In this document: positions 12,816 through 23,997 of the stretch, piece by piece
Position numbering within the stretch: the first letter of the stretch is position 1
How the letters are laid out: every line of letters starts with the position of its first letter
Assembly (NCBI RefSeq): GCF_900964775.1
Contig: NC_041821.1
Span: forward strand, 10,241,394-10,305,393
Direction of reading: 5' to 3'
From: Scleropages formosus
Lineage: Eukaryota; Chordata; Actinopteri; Osteoglossiformes; Osteoglossidae
DNA length: 64,000 nucleotides
Program-made: the position numbers and the translations under genes
Notes under the pieces: model-generated
What the model saw: only the letters and a program-made list of their open reading frames with translations
Databases searched by the model: none
Told to the model about the DNA's origin: nothing

Positions 12816-13210
12816 GCTTCTTGTCTTCGTATTACAAACTCCTTTAGACACTTCAGGACAGGTAAATCTGTAGTAAACCCACACGATCTGCCACCAGCTT
12901 GTAACAACCGCTTCCTCGCACTCACTTCTAATGGACTCATTTCAGTCAGACTGGGAGAGATCCGGACATGCGCATTAGCAACTGTAATGGTCGCCGCAGT
13001 TCGCGTGGCTAGCGAACTCTCTGATTGGTCAAAATGTGGACATGCGCATGAGACGCACTCATGCTTTTCGCAGCTCGCAAGATCAGGCAGCGCTCTGAAT
13101 GGTGGTCTGAAGAACGCCGTGGCCGTTGTCATGGTTTCCGCAGTTCGCGTGGTCAGCCGAACCACTCCTATTGGTCGGTCTAAACATGCGCACTAAGTGC
13201 CGTCTCCAGG
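12816..13210 (-). promoter_or_regulatory. pgm2 promoter with duplicated CCAAT/NRF1-type module
   Basis: GC- and CpG-rich sequence directly upstream of the pgm2 start. On the minus strand there are two CCAAT boxes (ATTGGTC on plus at 13024-13030 and 13170-13176) and three NRF1-type cores (CATGCGCA at 12967-12974, 13041-13048, 13185-13192). A block containing CCGCAGTTCGCGTGG occurs twice (about 12994 and 13138), showing a local duplication of the module. No TATA box is evident, as expected for a housekeeping metabolic gene. Confidence 0.7.
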
Positions 13211-14640
13211 ACCGTGATAAATCACGAGTTCGGGTTAATTGAGCAAGCCAGGTTGCTGCACAAAAGCACTAGAGTTGTCGTGGAAATTGTTAAAAAAAAT
13301 AAAACAAATGTTAACACTGTACCTGGTAAAGTTTGATATTTTATACTGTGCTCTAAAAGTGCGTTGTCATAGACATAGTTACTGCAGCAGGCTGTGACAC
13401 ATCATAATGATCATTGGCGTAGAATATCAGGAGAAGGTATCCACTCGCATAAGGCATTTTCTGACAGACTCTCTGTCATCATTAATTTTTTAAGTATGCC
13501 TGGATGGCGCAGTGCAGGTTCCGTAGTTATAGCTTTAAAAATCCTCGCTGCGGATTTGAAAGGTACTATGAGCAAACTAAGTCTGCATCGCTTTCCAGGT
13601 TTTCGAGTTTCCCTTACAAATACCCAGAAACGCTTTTCCGTCACGTGTCTTGGAAGGGACTGATAATGAAAAAATAGACCTGCCTTCACTTAGATCGTTT
13701 TCCATCTTATATGGACAAGAGGTTAAGCAAATAAGCAAATCCAGCTAGAGTGTCATTGCTGCCAGCCACATGGTAACTTGCTGCTGTGTGGTGATCCCTG
13801 AACTGGAGGTACATCAGTTTCAAATTCTATTTGAAAATTATAGCATTAACTGATACTTGACAGCAAATCTTTAATTTATTCCTTGTAGGGCTACCATCAC
13901 TACAAAAACTACCCACTGTTTTTGCTCTTGGTATATCACTAGTTGTGGGAAAGTACCAGAGTGAATTCTTTTCTGGAAATGGCAAGACAAGTTTCCTCTG
14001 CTGGAATGGTATCTTCCCAAGCACACCCTTTCCCTACTTCTGTTCAAACGTTGCAGGAAGTGTTGGTTTTCTTTTCAGCCAAGTTATCCAGCATGATTAC
14101 AGTCATTTGTGGAAATATTGCTTTTGCACATCTAAGTACAACCCATCAGTATTCAACAGGTGATACCTGTCTCAATGTGGGTCTTTAAGGCTACAAGTGC
14201 TGTCTTCCAGCACTACAGTCTGGAATGTGATACAAGGGAGCAAATTTCATTGCATAAAATCCTACTTTAATATACACATACCATTCTGAGCTTTTTTGGA
14301 AGAGATCATTTACAAGGCATACATGAATGTACATGTGAGCATAGTATGTTGTGGTACATTGGATAATGCATTTTTTGGCTAAATGAGTCAAACGTTTTTA
14401 CTCCAAAATGACCCAACCGCAAATCCAGACCACATGGACAAGGACACAGCCACACCATACCTTGCACCTAGTGACAGAACCTTATTGAAAACCCAGCCCA
14501 CAAGATCTGCATTTCCACAGCTTCTATATGTGCAGACTATGAATTATTCCCACACAATGCTCTCTTGTACACCTGTTAATTACCTCTCGTCAGAGACTTC
14601 CAGTGAAGTGAAGACAGTACAACACATTGAATAATCTAAG
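13211..14640. other. Intergenic, pgm2 to thymosin
   Basis: AT-rich sequence with no convincing exon, repeat or RNA gene. Short open frames on both strands lack splice context and protein resemblance. Confidence 0.5.
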
Positions 14641-14643
14641 AAT

Positions 14644-14649
14644 TTTATT
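14644..14649 (-). terminator. Poly(A) signal of the beta-thymosin gene
   Basis: AATAAA on minus (GTGCACTGAATAAAATTC), about 220 bp beyond the stop codon. It defines a short 3' UTR typical of thymosin genes. Confidence 0.7.
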
Positions 14650-14868
14650 CAGTGCACTCTGACCATTTGTACAGACACCAACAGGTTCTTATCCTTACAG
14701 TGATAGACATTGTGTGTGGGATACCGGCAGACCGCATGCTTTATCCCGGAGCGGGCTGCAGAATTTAACAGTCCCACGTGCCACATGTACGAACACAGGT
14801 GTCATTCTTTTTTTCCCCAGGCGCGTGCTCTGAACAAAGCCCATTTCCCCATGTGTGCGCTCTCCGGT

Positions 14869-15771
<903 letters not shown>

Positions 15772-16119
15772 CTATGCGGCATTACACGGCTTTAAGATAT
15801 CTCGAACAACAAGCATTGATTGCAGAACACTCAGGATCTTAGTGATCAATGTTTTCCTTTCTCATTTTTGAGAAAGTGAAAATCAAAAATATCGTGAAAG
15901 TATAAACTATCTTGGACACGTGCAGTCTCTCCTTGAGAAACAGTAAACGACACAGAAAGCCTTTAAAACCTCGCTAAAGAAAAAAAAAAAAAATGGCAGG
16001 AAAAAAAAAAAAAAAGCTTTCGAACATCCTTAACTGATGGAAAATACATTCCGTTAAAATACTAAGGCAATCAGGTAGTTACCAGGCTGCAGCAGTGTGC
16101 AGGACCACCGGGTATGAAG

Positions 16120-16200
16120 TAGTATTCAGAACAATAGAGGTACCGCCTTACTCTGCGGAGCCTTTTTATTAGGGGTAGCTGTGACGTCATCGCACAAACG
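16120..16200 (-). promoter_or_regulatory. Candidate thymosin promoter with CRE and TATA-like element
   Basis: On the minus strand a perfect palindromic CRE (TGACGTCA, 16182-16189) is followed about 20 bp later by an AT-rich TAATAAAAAG TATA-like box and then a CTCCGCAGAG start region. The spacing and strand fit a TATA promoter for the thymosin gene about 450 bp downstream. The exact transcription start is inferred. Confidence 0.5.
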
Positions 16201-16679
16201 AGAGGAGCCTTGGGGGTGGGGGAGTCTGAGGATGCAGTTACTGTATGTTGGGGTGCTATTTATTAATTTTCTTTTACATTTCATAAGCGTTTCTATGCTA
16301 TAGTGTTTACACCTATAAAATGATCCTGTAGGAATGACGGAAACCATGTTGATGTGCAACTCATATTTCCAGCCAAATGCACAATTACTGATCACATTTG
16401 ATTAACAACTGCTGTACATTTTGAAACCCGGGTGCGACCGAACTCTTGAGCTACATTTTATGCAGTATAAGGTCCTTTAATTAATATGCAACTAGACTGT
16501 AATTTCATTTGACTGTATGTGATCTGTACTATCATGTATTGACTTAAACTTGTGTACAAATTAAATTATTTGTATATGTTTGTAAGTTATTACCTTTTCT
16601 GGTTTTCCCTAAATGTATTAAATGCGTATCATTAAAATAGAACTCATTTGTGTTCATAATACCAAGATCGGCTGCACGG

Positions 16680-17032
16680 CGGTGCTCTTCCCTGGCAACA
16701 CCGCACTCTTTCAATCCTCCCACCAAACGACTCCAGCGCCACTAGAATGAGTGGAACGCTTTGGTTTTGTTGCGTCATATTAGAACGACTGGCGCGCAGA
16801 TTTATGACGTCATCATCATAGCGCCGTCGCACAGCTCGTACTGGCAGAGGCGGACGAGGGTAGTGGCAGGGACAGACGTGGGTGTGATCCAGTTGCACCG
16901 GGCTTTTCGTTTCCATTGAGAGGATCGAGGAACTGCAAGCGTACACAGCCGGCGACGAACAGATACAAGCGAGAGAACGTCGACGGTGCACCTCAATGAT
17001 CGTGTGCATTTATTTTTGAAACACCAACCAGG
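16680..17032 (+). promoter_or_regulatory. CpG-rich plus-strand putative 5' exon with CRE
   Basis: CpG-rich block with a second CRE (TGACGTCA, 16805-16812). It ends in a consensus donor on plus (ACCAACCAGG|GTGAGT, edge 17032). It may be an alternative upstream first exon of slc25a51 or a non-coding divergent transcript from the thymosin promoter region. No coding potential is recognised. Confidence 0.4.
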
Positions 17033-17490
17033 GTGAGTTCAAATTGCCATGATCATCATCACGCATGATGACGATGACTTCGTCTAGAAACAGTCAGTGT
17101 GTGTCTCAGAAGAATGAAGAGTTGCTGTGATCCAGTTGCACCTGTTATAGGACATGTCAAAACAAGTATTATTAGTATATGCCATTTTACTAATCCATAT
17201 GGATTAGCCAATATCTTTAGTTCAGTCAGTTCAATTTAATTTTATAGCATGCTCTTCTCACCAGCTTGACACAGAACAATGTTAATTATAACACATAAGT
17301 AAATGACAATAGTGTAAGCCAGCTGGCAACAGTGGAGAGGAAAACAAAAAACTCCCAATGAATGACAACCAAAGGGAGAAAAATGAACCTTGGGGGTCCA
17401 AGTACCAGTGGCTGTCCATCTCTCCTGGGCATTCTACTGTGGAACCTGTGCGATTTGTTTAATACAAAAAAAAAGTGTTCTTACTGCTGA

Positions 17491-17565
17491 GTATGGCACA
17501 GCAGAATGATCTCTTACCTTATATAATCTCAACTGCTGTCAAGACTGAGCTACAGTCTTCCATTT
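17491..17565 (-). pseudogene. Degenerate copy of pgm2 exon 1 end and splice donor
   Basis: On the minus strand about 27 bp ending in a splice donor match the 3' end of pgm2 coding exon 1 and its donor at 12741 at 23 of 27 positions (shared GTTGAGATTA and ATAAGGT blocks; donor GTAAG here, GTGAG in pgm2). The intron side also shares ATGGCACAGCAGA (17493-17505 and 12705-12717). Between these blocks the copy lacks some bases, and the rest of the exon is not recognisable. It is read as a decayed local duplicate; a spliced alternative exon is less likely. Confidence 0.5.
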
Positions 17566-18197
17566 AATTATCTGGGCCCAAAGTTGCTGGTCTTGTTGGT
17601 CATCCTAGAATGTCGATGTCTTCCAGCAGTAAAGTATAACAAGTGTCCTGGGTCAGCAGTGGCTACCATGGGTACTGGGGAAAGACAAAAAAAAAAAAAA
17701 TAATGCATGCAGTGTACCACATACAAGAAACTCTTTATTCCCAACATCATTACATGAGAGGAGATGATTGTTTCTGGGAAACCACTGCGGAGAGTGCAAC
17801 TGCAGCTAAAGCTCTGGGTGAATATGGAGGTACTACCTGATCTGCGAAGATGAGCGTTGCACTGACTGCTGATACTCATTTTGCAGGTACAGGGCTTTGA
17901 ATCGGAGCGTGTGTTTAACAGTCATGGTAACCAGCCTTGGGGGAATTGGGTGGTAGAGACTGGGGTTTTATTCCTGCTCTGTGGTGTATTTTAATATCAT
18001 GACTAGTTTAAAGAGATGCAAAAAAGTGTGTTTAAAAAGTTTACTCTTTGACAACTCAGTGTCGTATAGGCTTCATGGTGTATATGGGGTATAAATGGTG
18101 TTTTCTGTAGGGACTTTTATTCTCATTGTCAGTTGTTGCTGCTCCAGTCGGTGTGATGTATTCTGGCCACTTGCGGTACAGCGTTTATTTACAAGCT

Positions 18198-18387
18198 TGC
18201 ATTTATTTTTCATTTTAGCTGACGCTTTTCTCCAAAGCCACTTGCCAAGACTGTTAAGCAACTTACCATATTTACCCAGTTTACACTGCTCGGTAGTACC
18301 AGTTCGACAACTGTGAGAGCTGGAGGTAGGATTCAAAACCTGTGTGTGACCTTTCCAAGCAGCTGTAACCACTTCGATACCAGTTTA
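18198..18387 (-). repeat. tRNA-derived SINE, family B
   Basis: The left end carries GCTGACGCTTTTCTCCAAAG, the tail block of the family. The right end carries a diverged tRNA-like head with a box-B relic (AGGTTTTGAATCC on minus). It lies upstream of slc25a51. Confidence 0.7.
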
Positions 18388-18699
18388 ACAGCAGTTAGGT
18401 GGTTATCTGAAAAGGAAACGTGATAAACATGATAAACGATTTGTAATGTTTTATTATGACTTCAGTCCCCGCATAAATTGGCATATTATAAAAAATATAT
18501 GTCATGGCATAAGCGGTCGCGGGTAGCTAAGTAATAGTATTTGTCGATGTGCAAACACTTAAAGTTTTTGATCAGTCGGATACATTTTGTAAGATATATT
18601 ATTCCATTTAATAACTGTGGAATATGCGAAACGAGGCTTGGTAGTAAGAACAGAATATCTGAAATGAGATATAACACTAAGAACGAAACGAGACCTTCT

Positions 18700-18978
18700 G
18701 TAACGACGTTGGTTGGGAAGGTCAGTTGTTTGCCGGGAAGCGAATGAACGTCATGACGTCATTCACAGCGCGTACGTGTAGGTCACGCAACGTGCACAGG
18801 AAGTCGACCTTACGTGTCTGACAGAATCATAGACATACGTGTATGGATGGGCGGAATATTTCCACAGGAGTGTGTAATGGCGTGACGTTTGAAGTCTTAG
18901 TAGCTCTGGTTTTGTTTACAACTTCTTATTCCACGTTAATACAAATTAAAACTACTTTAAGAAGTTACTTTTTATCTC
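18700..18978 (+). promoter_or_regulatory. Candidate slc25a51 promoter and non-coding first exon
   Basis: CpG-containing segment with a third CRE palindrome (TGACGTCA, 18754-18761) and an ETS-like GCCGGGAAGC. It is followed by a plus-strand exon ending at a strong donor (TTTATCTC|GTAAGT, edge 18978). It can splice to the acceptor at about 20058 (GGCTTTTCAG) just upstream of the slc25a51 ATG. Confidence 0.5.
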
Positions 18979-19129
18979 GTAAGTGCATTATTATAAACGT
19001 GTTTTTATGTTTAATATTTTTTTAAAAAATAAGTTTTTGTTGAATAATGAAGAAACAAGGCTTATGCAGCTCGTGTGAGAGATCGTTGATGGTGGAATGT
19101 CACGTGACAAAAATGATGGACTGTAATGT

Positions 19130-19240
19130 TAGAATCACGTTTCTGCAGCTAAATCTCTCCTTCTGTTGATGTAATGCACTCTTTGTACTTATCCTCTGAG
19201 AAAAATGTGAAAAGTGTCTGCCAAATGAATAAATGTAAAA
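19130..19240 (+). repeat. 3' tail fragment of LINE/SINE repeat
   Basis: Contains AAAAGTGTCTGCCAAATGAA then TAAATG, the same tail module as at 7150-7180 and 51775-51850. It is a short, diverged fragment in the presumed first intron of slc25a51. Confidence 0.5.
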
Positions 19241-20106
19241 ATGAATTTGTGTGTGCAGCATGTGTTTCACTGACAATGAAATGTGGATTATGTTAGTCAT
19301 TATTATTATTTTGTTTTTTTTTTTTTTTTTAATATAAAGATACTTTGGTTTAACTTAAAACAGTAAGTGTCTTCATCCAGTGTAAAGCTATAGTCAGTGC
19401 TGACAGTGGCCTGTCTTTGGTACACACTCCTATTTCCAAGCACACTGTCAGCAAGCCTTCAGAATGGCATTTTTTTAGTAGGGATTAAAAATTATGAATG
19501 CGGTTATCTCACACAAATGCATGTCGTTGGTTTTCTGTCAATGGCAGTTGGTAAATTGTCCAGCTTAAGGGCCATGATAACAGTCAGCGAAAAGAGATAT
19601 TACAAAGTGGCAGTTTAATACTTTCAAGCCGAAGTGTTCTTGAGCTCTTCGACCTTCGCTGTCTGTGCTGCAGGCGTTTACCTGATTGAAAGTTCAGTTT
19701 GAAAATTGAAGGATGATATTGCATTTCAGCCTGGATACCTGGGGATGCATTATTTCTGTTTTGTCATGAACACGTTAGTGAAGTAAATACTGCAAAGTAC
19801 TCCCAAGTTCAGTATCATGTGGCGTTATTTGATATTGTAAATAATTTGGTGATTGCATTTAATAAAAAAAAAAAAAAAAAAATCTTTCCTCATTGTACTT
19901 GTGTAAAGCACTGATGAGTACATGTGTTTCCTACCCATGAATGTAGTGACATATTGAAGTGTATCTCAATACTTTGTACAAGTTTCAGGCACCACATTGT
20001 TTACCCATCTTGTTGTTCCACTCATGACAACACCAGCTGGTTGTTTCGGCTTTTCAGGGTTACAGCAGAAGACCACTTTGGCCAGTTAACAGATGTGACC
20101 ATCTCC

Positions 20107-20997
20107 ATGGGGGTTGTCACCACCGTGACCCATGAGGCCCGGAATGGGTCACGGGAGGCAGAGGCGCTGATGGAGGAGATGGGCATGCGGAAGGAGCATT
20201 ACATTTGTGGCTCCTGCGCAGCCTTCACCAATATCCTGGTCACATTCCCGATCCAGAAGGTGCTGTTCCGCCAGCAGCTGCATGGCATTCGGGCAGGTGA
20301 GGCTCTTCGCCAGCTGCAGCGTGATGGCCTACACAACCTGTACCGGGGGCTGCTGCCACCACTTCTACAGAAGACCACTACAGTGGCACTCATGTTTGGT
20401 CTGTACGAGGACCTCTCTCGCCTACTCCAGAGGCACGCTGAGTGGCCAGAGCTGCTAACGCGCAATGCAGCAGCGGTGCTGGCTGGCACAGCCGAGGCCG
20501 TCTTCACCCCCTTTGAGAGGGTGCAGACACTCCTGCAGGACCACCGGCACCACAGCCGGTTCAACAACACGTTCCACACTTTCCGGACATTGGCGGGTGA
20601 CTATGGTGTGAGGGAGTGCTACCGCGGCCTGGTGCCCATCCTGTTGCGCAATGGGCCCAGCAACGCCCTCTTCTTTGGCCTGCGTGGCCCCATCAAGGAA
20701 CAGCTTCCTGAGGCCCAGACCCATGCAGCCCATCTGGTCAATGACTTCATTTGTGGGGGCCTGCTGGGGGCCATGCTGGGAATCCTATTCTTCCCCCTTA
20801 ATGTGCTGAAGACACGAATGCAGTCGCAAGTGGGCGGTCCCTTCTTGCCCTCACGCCAGGTGTTTTTCACTATTCTGAAGGAGCGTGATGGCAAGGTGAT
20901 GCACCTGTACAGAGGGGCACACCTGAACTACCACCGGTCTATCCTCTCATGGGGTATCATCAATGCCACCTATGAGCTGCTGCTCAAGCTCATGTGA
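20107..20997 (+). CDS. slc25a51: Mitochondrial NAD+ carrier SLC25A51 (296 aa, one coding exon)
   Basis: A member of the mitochondrial carrier family that imports NAD+ across the inner membrane. The 296 residues (human 297) carry three carrier repeats with the family's atypical signatures: [11 protein letters not shown] (47-57), TPFERVQ (134-140) and [11 protein letters not shown] (239-249). The conserved C-terminal [20 protein letters not shown] (270-289) is also present. The open frame continues upstream to 19924, but that part shows no resemblance to the family. A splice acceptor lies at about 20058, so the ATG at 20107 is preferred; M23 and M25 are further candidates nearer the human start. 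The single uninterrupted coding exon matches the human gene. The human paralogue SLC25A52 is a primate retrocopy and not relevant. It is convergent with frmpd1, about 5 kb between stop codons. Confidence 0.95.
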   Translation: MGVVTTVTHEARNGSREAEALMEEMGMRKEHYICGSCAAFTNILVTFPIQKVLFRQQLHGIRAGEALRQLQRDGLHNLYRGLLPPLLQKTTTVALMFGLYEDLSRLLQRHAEWPELLTRNAAAVLAGTAEAVFTPFERVQTLLQDHRHHSRFNNTFHTFRTLAGDYGVRECYRGLVPILLRNGPSNALFFGLRGPIKEQLPEAQTHAAHLVNDFICGGLLGAMLGILFFPLNVLKTRMQSQVGGPFLPSRQVFFTILKERDGKVMHLYRGAHLNYHRSILSWGIINATYELLLKLM

Positions 20998-23450
20998 GAA
21001 CAGTAATAGGGGGCATATGGCCTCTCATGCTGGGCAAAACTGGGGAAGCAGTCCATGTCCTGCATGTCCTCCCATTCCCCACTGTCTAGCTGTGTGAGAT
21101 GAGCAGTGGCAGACAAGTCTGAAACTTTTCTTTTTTTGGGTTATACTACTGAGTTTACAATGTCTTATGTGCCTGAGGCTGGGAACTTATTACAAGGATC
21201 CTTGAAGGCGAAATATAGCATCCAAGAAATACAAGAATGAGTTTTACAGTACGATGAACTGAATCTGAACTGAATAGAAACCTATACTCTTTGTCACCAC
21301 TGACTACACTCTAAAATCAACACTTGTATAAGTTTTTATTTTTTTATTTTTAAAATGGATGGCTGATGGAACCGTTGAAAGGTGTATCCACTGCTATTTG
21401 GAATCGTGATCTTTTCTTTTTTTTTTAAAGGTTTTGTTTTGTTAAGAAAAGTGAAGACAGATTACAGATTGAAAAAATGAATCTGGCCTTCCCTGTCTTG
21501 CAGCACAATGCAAAGCATCAAACTGTTCCTTTTGGTTTCCTTTTTTTTTGTTTATTTTTTTTTTTTAATAAAAAAAAAAAATAAAAAAAGGAGTAGCTGC
21601 ACGTGAGCCCCATTCAGGAGCAGAGTTTGTTTTCACCTGAGCTCTAATAATTTTTTTTGTGCTTTTATTTTCCCAGTGTAATTCTAGATTTTCTTTTGTT
21701 GACCCTGTATGAATCCATATTTAATCATGATCTATCCATGAAATGCAACACCTTTTTACAACTTTTGTTGTACGTGTGAATTTTTAGTATAGTGCATCAC
21801 AATACACTGGGTCCTCAGCTAGCATGTTGAATTAATCTGGTCCAACACTCTGAGTGTGTTGATGACTGACTAATAAAACACTGGTCACAATGCCCACTCA
21901 ATAAATAATTTTTTTTTTCTAAATGAAGAGAATACAAACATTTTAATTTCTAATTGTATTTCTGAAAATTTGTAACTTGAATGTTTATAACATAGACACC
22001 CAGTGTAAATTGAGATATGTAAGTATTATCATTCAGTGTGCTTTTGCTTTGCTACAGGCAGAGACATCCACACTGTTGGTTCATGTCTAAAGTATACTTG
22101 CATTACTGTATCATTTTCTGGTAGCCACTGTGCAGCGGTAAGGTCACTTTCTCCTGGACAGAAAGGTCTATTTATTCTGGCTATGTTTTGGTTTGATGTG
22201 GAAATTCGTCCATTGCACAGCAGTCAGATCAAATATGCATGAACTGATTTCTGCTGTTTGCTGAGGTGAAGTGCTGTTGTTGAAAATCATGGGAGTCCTT
22301 GATATATGGCTGACCATAAAACAACATTTCAAATTTTGTAACGGCGCTTTCAGTTTTGGCAGTTCTCATTTATTCTGCATAGCATTTTTGTAAAGGACAA
22401 AAAGATTTTTATATTGCTTGGTGCTTTTTTCTTGTTTTATCTTTTATTTTGGTTTATGTGGTCTGTATTTTTCCCTCAAACCACTGGAAACAAACCATGT
22501 AATTTAGCTGAACTATTCCTTCCAGAGCCATACATTTAGTAATCTTTGCTTGGGAACAAAGAGAAAGAGATTAAATACTGACAATATTTCCCATACTGAT
22601 ATATCAAGGCCATCCTTTTCACATCTGAGGTCTTTGTAACTCCTTGAATTTCAAAAATGTGGTTACTTTAAAGGGAGCTCATCTGCTTCAACACTATGCT
22701 TTTACTGTGTGACTAATGTACTTTGTAGAACGGTCAAATAGCAGAGTGATGGCTTGTAGGCTGTCTTCTTGGAGAGACACTCAAGTATTGTTTCTCTGGG
22801 CATTTACAGTTCTGGAAAACCAGTTGTCAAAGAGCAAAATGTTGACCTGGAATTTCATACTTAACACCCCAGCTGACTGCATATGAGTAGATTTACTGTC
22901 CCATGCTTATATTATCAATGGACAAGGTCACCACTGTGGTTTTAAAGAATGGTCAACACAGAGTTCTGCACTGCCAATGTTTGCATTTTATTTTTGAGTA
23001 AAACTAAGGTCACAAAATTAAAATGCCTTAATATGCTGTTATGATAGTATGTACTGTAACATCCATACCATATAATCTGCATTTGCACCTCCCACCATGT
23101 TGTCTGAAAGCACATAAAGAAGGAGGTGACATTCATTGTTGGGTTGCAGCCATTTGGCTGGTCTACACGTCTGGCAGAATACATGGACTCCAAATGACGT
23201 GTCTCCTCACAGTCCAACAGCCAGTGGTACCAACAGTGTTCCACTTTAGCCAGTAAGTGAAAGAAGGCCATAGTTGTGTCATTTTTTTTCTACATACGGA
23301 TCTCTTTTGTAATGAAGTAAGGTGTGGAGTTCATTCAGTGTTTGTATTCTATAAAGTGAAATTCCTATTAACAATGCAACCTGTGTTTGTGGAACAGTGT
23401 GTGTCGGCAATGCCTTAAACTAATAATAAACTTTTGTAATGTGCAAGCGT
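20998..23450 (+). other. slc25a51 3' UTR (inferred)
   Basis: AT-rich sequence with T- and A-tracts and no other gene. Candidate early poly(A) signals lie near 21870-21905 (AATAAAACA, AATAAATAA) and a later one at 23425-23430, so alternative 3' ends are likely. Confidence 0.5.
23425..23430 (+). terminator. Candidate distal poly(A) signal of slc25a51
   Basis: AATAAA in TAATAATAAACTTTTG, followed by T- and GT-containing sequence. It is about 2.4 kb beyond the stop codon. Confidence 0.45.
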
Positions 23451-23991
23451 ACGGTAAATTTGGATATATTTTTATTTTTGCATGTACAATCAAGTCATAT
23501 ACATCCGTATATGTGTGCTGAATGTAAACACTGGCTTATGCAAAACCATTCAGTTTGAGCTAAACACAGTATAACCAATATTACATCTGTAAAACCTGTC
23601 ACGTAGTGTCACTGCGTGGCGAACTTCCAGGCAGAAGAAATCTGTGAGTTCTAACTTCCTGTAGTTTCAGTTGTTTTTTTTCTTTCTATAATGAATGAAT
23701 ATATTTCAAAATGTATTTTGCCCTTTCTATAATGAAATTAAAGTTTTCAGTTTGTTTGTACTTTGAGTATGTCTGTGCAAAACTCATGTTTTCCCTATTA
23801 ATCGTAACTTACTTTGGGACAGTCTTAATCCTCAGAATCTTAATTATATTCACAAAAAACAACAGATTAACATAACTAAAGTTACACCATTTTACATAAA
23901 TGTAGCGAGCAAGCCACATTTCATTTAGGTCAAAATACAGCTAAGGCACTACAGAATATTCAGCAGCTATTGAAATTTTCATATAAGGAAT

Positions 23992-23997
23992 TTTATT
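23992..23997 (-). terminator. Candidate poly(A) signal of frmpd1
   Basis: AATAAA on minus, about 2.1 kb beyond the frmpd1 stop codon. Another AATAAA lies near 24390. With this end, the frmpd1 and slc25a51 transcripts stop within about 600 bp of each other. The interval 24000-26089 is then frmpd1 3' UTR; I see no gene or repeat in it. Confidence 0.4.

Noticed and set aside
19924-20106. N-terminal extension of the slc25a51 frame to 357 residues
   Set aside because: The extra residues do not resemble any carrier, and a splice acceptor at about 20058 lies inside it. The ATG at 20107 gives the family length.
20199-20894. Antisense open frames of 91-126 codons over slc25a51
   Set aside because: They are shadows of a GC-rich coding exon; no independent support.
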